The notes beneath the pieces were generated by a model. That model saw only the letters and a program-made list of their open reading frames with translations, was not told where the DNA came from and searched no databases. Made by a program: the position numbers and the translations under genes. Positions 55,674 through 64,000 of a stretch of DNA of 64,000 nucleotides are shown here, in pieces. The DNA comes from Triticum aestivum. Its lineage: Eukaryota > Streptophyta > Magnoliopsida > Poales > Poaceae. The stretch covers positions 251,822,219 to 251,886,218 of the forward strand of contig NC_057804.1 of assembly GCF_018294505.1 (NCBI RefSeq), written 5' to 3'. How positions within the stretch are numbered: the stretch's first letter is position 1; every line of letters begins with the position of its first letter.

Positions 55674-58600
55674 CACTACAAAAAAAAGACACATCCGTGA
55701 CATTTTGGGCCGAACGAATTTTTTTTCTGTCATACATATGACACTTCTATGACGATAATTGTGACAAAACCCGGTATCATCATAGATGTGGTGGGCTCCT
55801 ACTTCTATGACAAAAAATCATGACAGAAAATGGGCTTTTTGTCCTGGGCGAGCCGGAGACGCAGCTGCATGACATTCTTTGGGCCGTCCATGACGGAAAA
55901 ACCCGTGCTAGAAGTGAGGGGGAGGAAAATTTCGGGGAGTTGCCGGTTACGGTGGGAGAGCGATGCGCGTTTCTCTCGTACAGGTACGCGCGTGTGTGCG
56001 AGGCGTTGGCTCTAACTGAACCCGAGCGAGGCGTTGGGCTCTAACTGAACCCGAGCGATTGCACTGCAGGCTACGCGTTACTGAACCCGAGCGATCGATC
56101 GATGGCTGTTAACTGAACCCGATGGAGCGATTCCTTCGCTACTGCTGCTAACTGAAGCCGATCGATTGGATGAAAAGTGAGCATTGCAGGGGGGGTTGGA
56201 TGAATAGCGAGTGGTGGCATTGCCTCTGGATGAACAGGAACCCGTAGTATGGAGGGCTGGATGAACAGTAGACGGTGGAGGGGTGGCCGTGGAGGGCTGG
56301 TTGAACAGGACCCCGTGGTGTGGAGGGCTGGATGAACAGTAGACGGTGGAGGGGTGCCCGTGGAGGGGTGGTTGAAGAGTAGCCGGTGGAGTAGCGCACG
56401 GTGGAGGCTGGATGAACAGGAGCCCGTGGAGGCTGGAGGAGGTCGACGGTAGCCCGTGGAGGCTGGAGGAGGTTGACGATGGAGATGAACAATATCCAGT
56501 GGAGTCCCGTTTTGTGGTACGCCACACCCCTCCCCCCCGTTTCGACCATAGCGCTCCAACACAAGTCCATTTCATCCGTTTTGCGGTATGCCACACCCCT
56601 CCTGATGAACAGGATCCCCGTTTCGACCGTAGCGCTCCAACACAAGTCTGTTTCGTCCGTTTTGTGGTACGCCACACCCCTCCCGATCAACAGGACCCCC
56701 GTTTCGACCGTAGGAGGTCTGTTTCCTCCATTTTGCGGTACGCCAGGCCCCTCCCGATCAACGGGACCCTGTTTCGAACATGGCCGGTCGAACACAAGAC
56801 CGTTTCCTCCGTTGTGCGGTATTGCCACGCCTCGTTTCCATCGCCTGTTCCGTCCAAGCCCTCCCGATGAACACGACCACGCATTCCGTTCCGACCCAGC
56901 CGGTTGGCTCCCCATGAACACGACGACGATGTTGTTTCTCCGTTTCGACCAAGCCACATACTATGCGCGATAGGCATTAGAGACCCTGCCCGTGTGTACG
57001 TACGTGGCCGTATTTTCTTTCTTGCACCCTCGCCGATGTACGTATGTGTACATGCTACGTGCGCACCTCTACTACGACATGTGCACGCCTGTACATCCAC
57101 CAGTATATATGTACATACACGTTCGTGACCAAAATGACAATGCTACGTATGCTTCGACCAGGTGGGTCCCGACTGTCAGGCACTTCCTTGTGTGTGAAGA
57201 TGTAGCTGGTGGGTCCGAGCAGTCAGGGGGGCGAATCATTTTTTTTCGGACGCACTTCCTTGCATGCGAAGATGTAATTGGTGCGTCCCAGCAGACAGGG
57301 GGAAACGTTTTTTTCGCTAAATCTGGTGGCCCGTCCAGTGGGTCCCCGCTGTCAGGTGGAGGAATAATTATTTTGCACGTAATAAGGAGGCACTTCCTGG
57401 CTGCGGCCGTGGACCCAGCTTTCAGCCTCTCCATGTACAGTCCACGTCCGATGGAAGCCATTCCTTGACCATGTTGACCACGCCGTGCCGAGAGCACCAG
57501 GGCGGTGGACGATGGTGCGGCCTAGGAAGGGGACGACGCGGTGCCGGGGAAGACGCGGCAGTGGATGCCCACGCGTATAGGAGTACGAGGGTTCACTGGT
57601 TCGCTGCGGTGTGAGGGTGCCGTCGCCGCAGAATAACAGGGGGGGTGGGTGAGTAGAGGGATGGCCTGGCCAGCGGTGGGAGTAGTAGGGGGCGATGAGG
57701 CCTCCGCCGCATCACAGCCGGCCACGGGAGGCAGGAGCACGAGGCACGACCGGCGCTGGTTTGGGCGGCTGGAGCAAGAAGACCAGAGGTTGAAGAAGCA
57801 CTACGGCCGTTGGATGGACATCGTACGGTCACTGGAGCTAGAATCGTGCATATTGACTAAGTTGACAAAGCCCTCCGTCCCCGTCAACTTAGTAGGCCCA
57901 CAAGTCAGCCTGCCACTATACTGGGTCCCAGCTAACAGGGGGAGTATTCATTTTTTTGTGCGTAATAAGGAGGCACTTCCTTGCGTGCGAAGATATAGCT
58001 GGTGGGTCCGAGCTGTCAGCGGCGGTAACGTTTTTTTCGCGAAATACTGAGGCCCTTTCGGTGGGTCCCTGATGTCAGGTGGACGAATCATTATTTTGCG
58101 CGTAATAAGGAGGCATTTCCTTGCGTGCGGCCGTGGACCCAGCTGTCGGCCTCTCCACGTACAGTCCACTTCAGATGCATGTCGGTCGTTGACCACGTTG
58201 ACCAGGCCGCGCCGAGAGCACCAGGGCGGTGGACGACGGCGAGGCCTAGGAAGGGAACGACACGGAGGCAGGGAAGACTCAGCAGTTGTTTCCCACGCGG
58301 AGGGGAGTACGACTGAACGAGGGTTTACTGGTTCGTCTGCCGTCGCCGGAGAATAACAGCAGGTGTGGGTGAGTAGAGGGATGGCTAGGCCAGCGATGGG
58401 AGTACGGTGGGGCGGTGAGGCCTGCGCGGCAGCACAGCCGGCCGCGGGGAGGAGGGAGCAGGCAGTCCCGCCGGCGCTTGTTTGAGCGGCTGGAGCAGGA
58501 AGAGCAGAGATTGAAGAAGCACGACGGCCGTTGGATGGCCATCCAACAGTCACTGCTTGTGCGTCAACCTTTTTTTAGGAAAGCCTCAAATCTGTGGAAA

Positions 58601-60650
58601 ACAGCATACAACCCATCTGCCATTATTTCTAATAATTTACAGCCCATTTGCTAATTCTTAAGGTTTTTTTGGAGCCCATATTCTTTTTGTTAGCATTACA
58701 GCCCATATTGTGGCCACGGTTAAAAAATTATACGAAATTTTGCATATTTCGGTGCGGTCCGAACTGTTTTTAATCCCGAAATTTCGACTCACATTCAAAC
58801 TGATTTTAAAACTAAATGTATATCAATATAAAATCCAACAAATTCTCCACGCATAAAAATTAATGTAATTTAAAATCTCGAAATGAAAAAAAAGATATTT
58901 GAAACTAATTGCCGCTTTGATGTGTTTTAAAAATGTACAACCATTTCTCATTACTGATGGGCCATTTTCTCGGCCAGCCGAATGAAAGCTCTCCTCGTCT
59001 TGAAAGATTTGCAGCCCAACAGGCCTGACAAAGCGACTTACTTGGCAAATCACAAAAAACTGGGCTGTGGCCGTGGACCCAGCTGTCAGCCTCTCCACGT
59101 ACAGTACTCTTCCGATGGAAGTCGTTCCTTGACCACGTTGACCACGCCGCGCGGAGAGCACCACGGCGGTGGACGACGGCGAGGCCTAGGAAGGGGACAA
59201 CGCGGAGCCGGGGAAGACGCGGCAGTGGAAGCCCGCGCGGAGAGGAGTACGAGGGTTCACTGGTTCGGCTGCGGTGTGAGGCTGCCGTCGCCGCAGGGCC
59301 TGGCCAGCGGTGGGAATAGTAGGGGGCGGTGAGTCCTCCGCGGCAGCACAGCCGGCCACGGGAGGCAGGAGCATGAGGCACGACCGGCGCTGGTTTGGGC
59401 GGCTGGAGCAAGAAGACCAGAGGTTGAAGAAGCACTACGGCCGTTGGATGGACATCGTACGGTCACTGGAGCTAGAATCGTTCATATTGACTAAGTTGAC
59501 AAAGCCCTTCGTCCCCGTCAACTTAGTAGGCCCACAAGTCAGCCTCCCACCAAGGTGGGTCCCAGCTAGCAGGGGGAGTATTCATTTTTTTGTGCGTAAT
59601 AAGGAGGCACTTCCGGTGGGTCCGAGCTGACAGCGGGGGGGGGACGTTTTTTTCGCGAAATACGGTGGCCCGTCAGGTGGGTCCCAGCAGTCAGGGGGCA
59701 AACGTTTTTTTCGCAAAATACGGTGGCCCGTCCAGTGGGTCCCTGCTGTCAGTTGGAGGAATCATTATTTTCCGCGTAATAAGGAGGCACTTACTTGCTG
59801 CGGCCGTGGACCCAGCTGAGACTCTCCACGTACAGTATACTTCCGATGGAAGTCGTTCCTTGACCACGTTGACCTCGCCGCGTTCCGTTGCATGCATGCG
59901 TCCATGGGCGTGGTGCGTCCCCACTGTCAGCCTCTCACGTACAGTCATCTTCCGATGACTCTCGGTTGTTGACCACGTTGACCACACCGTGCCGAGCGCA
60001 CCCAGACTGGAACGACCCGGAGATGGGGAAGACGGGGCAGTGGAGTCGCAGATGGAGAGGAGTGGGAAACTTCACTGGTTCGGGTGCGCGGCAGCACAGC
60101 CGCGGTGCCGCCCACGGGAGACAGGAGCAAGAACAGAGGTTGAAGAAGGAGCACGGCTGTTGGATTAACATCCAACGGTCCAGCTGCTAGAATCATTTGT
60201 TGATTAAGTTGACAAAGCCGTGCGTACACGTCCGCTTAGCAGGCCCACAAGTCAGTCACCAAATCTGACGGGTCCCAGCTGTCAACGGGATGAATAATTT
60301 TTTTCGCAAAACAAGGAGGCACTTCCTTCCGTGCGAAGATACAGCCGGTGGGTCCCAGCTGTCAGGTGGAGGAAACATTTTTTTCAGCTTAATAAGGAGG
60401 AACTTTCCTTGCGTGCGACCATGGACCTCGTGGGTCCCAGCCGTCAGGCTCTCCACGTACAGTCCTCTTCCGATGACTCTCGTTTGTTGACCACGCCGCA
60501 CCGAACACAGCGAGGCGGTGGACGACGGCGAGGCCCCGGACGGGAACGACTCGGAGATGGGAAAACGCGGCAGTGGAGTCGCAGATTGAGAGGAGGAGAA
60601 GGGTTATAACTGGTTCTGTTGCAATTCATATCAAACTCAGGTTCACAGGA
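55674..60650 (+). mobile_element. CACTA-like transposon end, copy B
   Basis: It starts CACTACAAAAAAAAGACACATC after CTT (55671-55673) within V gag. It is collinear with copy A for about 3.4 kb, then has further ~730-bp units and partial units to about 60620. Anchors lie at 57412, 58136, 59076 and 59809, with partial ones near 59925 and 60438. The AT-rich module lies at about 58560-59065. No transposase and no opposite terminus is seen, so this is a non-autonomous or 3'-truncated copy, or it continues beyond the window. Confidence 0.72.
57412..60620 (+). repeat. ~730-bp units and partial units in CACTA B
   Basis: Anchor spacings are 724 bp (57412 to 58136), 940 bp (58136 to 59076, because the AT-rich module intervenes) and 733 bp (59076 to 59809), followed by shortened units. 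Units share GGTTGAAGAAGCAC, TTAGTAGGCCCACAAG and GTAATAAGGAGGCACTT. Confidence 0.8.
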
Positions 60651-60690
60651 CACGTTCATATTCATAGCCAACATTCACTATCAACAACTC

Positions 60691-60850
60691 AAAAGATTCA
60701 TATATACACAAGCTCAGCATATCTATGCATCCAAATGATTGATAGATCACACGACAATATTCATACATAATTCACAAAAAGATTCAGATATACACATGTT
60801 CAGTATGTTTATGCATCCAAATGATTGAGATCACAGCCAATATGATCCAT
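60691..60850 (+). repeat. Two-copy tandem repeat of ~85 bp
   Basis: AAAAGATTCA, TATACACA, TCAG-AT, TATGCATCCAAATGATTGA and ATCACA recur in order from 60691 and from 60776. Confidence 0.85.
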
Positions 60851-63408
60851 GGACGAACTTTAATTACCTAGGGTACAGACTGGTAAATGGTGTTCAATCA
60901 GAGGTACTTCTTGCTAAAATTAGTTCTTGTACGAGTAAACTTTCGAGTACATAAGAGGCAGCACAGACAATCTGAACTTTGCTTGTAGGTTTATCCTCAA
61001 ATAGTGGCCTCGTGCCGACGGAGGTTTGAGCAACTTGGCCACTACTTTCATCCAACTAGTTTACTGGCTCATCTTGGTCCTGTATCTCGCCAAAATTCTA
61101 CATTGCAGACGAGAAAGGAGGCGGTTGAGAAAATGAACCACCCAAATTTTTTGTGCAGTTCAACTGAAATGGAGCATCCTTGGCGTGCAGACTGATTAAG
61201 TCCCAGATGAATATACGCGTCAACCAACTTGTCTGGAATCTTTAGACTCCATGCCATATAGTTCGCTACCATATGTGCCGATAACCAAAAGGCACAAGTT
61301 GGGACCAAAGACTGGACTGCGTTTTTCTGGGCTATGCACCAAGCAATATTTTTGGCGTTCACTCTCCTAATACTTGGAGTTTGACAATTGGTTGACGCCG
61401 GTTGATACTCGAATGAATATAGGCACTTCTTGTCAACATCGATGCTTGTCTGAGTGAACTTTGGAGTACATAGCAGCAGCATAAGTACCTGTCCATCTGA
61501 TCATTTTGTGCAGTTCTACTGAAATCACCCGATGTAATGATTTGCCTGCGAGTTCAGGCTCCAAATTACTCCTTTATGAAATCGGCAAACAGTAGCACAA
61601 TACCAAATTACCAATACATATGACAGGCACAATAATCAGGATAAAGACCAGTACCAACCTGTGTGAGGTAGCATATCAATTACTATTTCCTTTGACTGGA
61701 AGCCGAGATAAGCCAAGCGACTGACAGCAAAGGAAGAAAGCAAGCGGAGATTAGCGACTGACAGGAAAGGACGGAAGCTGTCGAGGCAATGAAGCACCCA
61801 AAGTTTTTGTGCAGTTCCACCAAAATCGAGCATCCCTGTTGGCACATATATTGAGAGAGTGAGATTACTGTAATAGTGGGACTAGTTGATGAAACATACA
61901 CTAACAAATAGAAGCACCCTCATTATCTTAATGGGTAAAGTTAGCAACATAGTAGTCTTGCTTAAAGAGAGGTATTAGTTTATTTAATCAGTGCCAATTA
62001 GCTCAACTCAACACTCAAAGCATTGCCATTTATCATAGGTTGCAAAACTTAAAAGTGCAAAGATAAAGGAGTTTCTCATGACAGTAGCACGATACAAATA
62101 GAGATGACAGCAAACTAATATGGATGAAGGCCTTAGGCCCGTACCAACCTGAGAAAAAAAGCTTATTCATGTAGTCCCATAAGAGATGATAAAGCACTCA
62201 CTGGAATCACACAATAGTATATATTTTTGTGCACTTCAAATGTATGGTTGAAATCACTCTTGTTTACCAGTGCTGAGATTATATCGAAAGATTATCAAGA
62301 ACTTCCAGCAGAGTTAAAGCACTGGCTGGGATACAGTTCATTGTATTGTCTTGTGTAGTTCCACTAAAATGTATGATTGGCACAACATGATCCCTGTTTG
62401 CACAAGTAGGAACAAGGTGAAACCTTCATTAGCTTAGTGAGAAAGGATAGGAAGACATTAGCATATTACTCAAACAGTAGCATCAAATTCATGATGGGCA
62501 ATACGCAAAACATTGCCTCATTGAACCAATGGCAATAAATTGACATGCAAAACAATAGCACTATTATGTCATGACACTAATAATATTCCCTCCCTGCTCC
62601 ACCACATGATTCACCTCCATAGACAAACATTCACACGTACATGATTCAGCATAGGGTCCTACTAAAGATTTGTTTAACTCCAACAGGAAAATTAGGCAGT
62701 AATAAATTAGTGGTACTTAAGTGCTCCTAATTAATTAAGTGAGACAGCAGAAGTGGAAGGGCTCCCTGGAGGATCATCTCACATGTAAGGTAGTCATTGC
62801 CGGAGCCCTTGAATAGCCTCGACTGAGGCCTCTGGCTTCAGCAACATCGCCTTGGCACTGTTTATTCTATTTCTTCTTCTTCCTCTTCATGCTCTGTTTC
62901 TCTTTCTTCTCACCAGTTGGTGAAACTAAGTACATGATTGGCCTTCTAATTCAGAATTGGTTTTGTCAGTGAGGGAGTACAAGTGTACAAGTAAAAAACA
63001 GCATTATTTTCTCATGGCAGTCGGAAAATAGAGATGAACACATGCATTAAATATCATTCTTACCTAAAGGAAGGTTATGGCGCCAATATGGATGATGAGG
63101 ATTGGAACACAGATCTCCCTTTTTGCAGTTCCACCAAAATGAACCAACTTTTCCATCTGACATTCCAGTTAAACAACACAAAAGTCACTTCTTTTAAGAA
63201 GAGTTTTGTGCAGTGCACCAAAAGGTCACAACAGCAACCAGGTGAATTGGATATCCCTGTTTGCACAAAAAGGCACAGAGGAAACAGTCAGAGTCTCAAA
63301 CAATTACAGGCAAAAACATTTGGCTAAACTTGTCAGAGTCTCAAACAATTACAGGCAAAAACAGTGGCATGGCTTCATTTTTACCAGGGACATTATATTA
63401 AGAACAGC
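60851..63408. other. Unassigned region with a recurring minus-strand exon-like motif
   Basis: No gene is recognised. A ~45-bp motif on the + strand (TTTTTGTGCAGTTCCACCAA then, in most copies, ATCCCTGTTTGCACA) recurs at 61146, 61503, 61802, 62222, 62347, 63119 and 63202. On the minus strand the better copies read GCSI-VELHK-FG-FI-STAS directly after an acceptor-like AACAG. Confidence 0.6.
63287..63363 (+). repeat. 32-bp perfect direct repeat
   Basis: The block beginning GTCAGAGTCTCAAAC and ending GGCAAAAACA occurs at 63287-63318 and 63332-63363, a 45-bp period. Confidence 0.95.
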
Positions 63409-63411
63409 TAA

Positions 63412-63914
63412 GGCTGCGTTCGGTTCACAGGTTTGGTGCAGGATTTTCGTAGGAACACAATTCCTACCGTATTCTTTCCCTTCCAACCGTTCGGAACACG
63501 GGAAAGGTGAGTAGTGTTTCATAGGAAAGCTAGTCTGGTAGTACTGATTCCATCGGATTAGAAACATCCACGCGCTGCTCATTTTTTGGGTGGAAGCCTG
63601 ACGCAGGCGCTCGTTGCCATGCGTTAGACAGGTTGCTGTGCTGTGTTTGCCGGAATAAAAAAATCAACCTATGTGTGGTACGTGAGGTGAGGACAAGAGT
63701 AGTCACTATGCAACTGAATAAACAAATAGCATCTCATACTGCCAAGCATGCTACTCTAAAAAAACAAATTTGTACATTTCGTAGTCCATCCGAACACATT
63801 CTCTTGAGAGTTTCCTCCGGTTCGCTGTTCCATAGTTTTATACCTACATTCCTTTCCTATTCCTCTATTTTCATCAAGACCTATGTTTTCTGCCCCTTTA
63901 TTCCGACCGGAGCC
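63412..63914 (+). mobile_element. Harbinger/Tourist-like MITE (503 bp)
   Basis: Ends GGCTGCGTTCGG and CCGACCGGAGCC pair at 10 of 12 positions. The 3-bp duplication TAA flanks both sides (63409-63411 and 63915-63917), the usual Harbinger target. It has no coding capacity. Confidence 0.7.
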
Positions 63915-64000
63915 TAAATATTTGGTATAAGGGCATGGGACAGTGGGTGCACCAGCAGTACAGCACCATGTACGTAAACAGGGGCATAAAGTGGTGATTC

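Overview
The window is a transposon-dense stretch of a plant nuclear genome. It is most likely from a Triticeae grass (wheat, Aegilops, barley or rye): the Ty3/gypsy, LARD-like and CACTA-like sequences are all of types familiar from those genomes, and the only plausible host genes form one small island. All family recognition and similarity estimates were made by eye, without database searches.

Layout. (1) 1-13030: a nearly complete Ty3/gypsy element (called Y) on the + strand. It has the last 71 bp of a 5' LTR, a primer-binding site, a broken gag-protease-RT-RNase H-integrase frame ending at 6459, a spliced gene on the opposite strand (11344 to 7172) with its own TATA box, a polypurine tract and a 1064-bp 3' LTR. 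(2) 13031-13058: a 28-bp sliver of an older minus-strand gypsy element (Z). (3) 13059-29834: a LARD-like compound (X) with the order LTR1, internal 1, LTR2, internal 2, LTR3. Its LTRs are about 4 kb, its internal domains are non-coding, and a 5-bp target duplication (CCCGC) flanks only the outer ends. (4) 29835-33052: the rest of Z, with its gag and protease start and part of an LTR, all on the minus strand. (5) 33053-38767: element W, an LTR element with gag and a protease-like domain but no visible reverse transcriptase. (6) 38768 to about 42240: the terminal region of a CACTA-like DNA transposon (copy A). (7) 42.3-50.7 kb: a gene island with a DUF4283-like gene, an F-box/DUF295-like gene, a DEDDy-type 3'-5' exonuclease gene with a 22-lysine tract, and an F-box-like fragment. 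(8) 50740-55673: element V, with a 3992-bp LTR, a tRNA-Met-type primer site and the start of gag. (9) 55674 to about 60650: a second CACTA-like end (copy B) inserted in V gag. (10) 60.65-64 kb: a repeat-rich region of unknown nature ending in a Harbinger/Tourist-like MITE.

History read from the junctions: Z is the oldest element. X landed in its protease codons, Y landed 23 bp further along the same frame, and W landed in its LTR. CACTA A then entered W, and CACTA B entered V. The main points of interest are the one-sided nonsense spectrum in Y and Z (only TAG and TGA, as expected from C-to-T change at CHG and CG sites), the spliced antisense gene in Y, the three-LTR compound X with its CCGG-studded non-coding internal domains, and the poly-lysine exonuclease.
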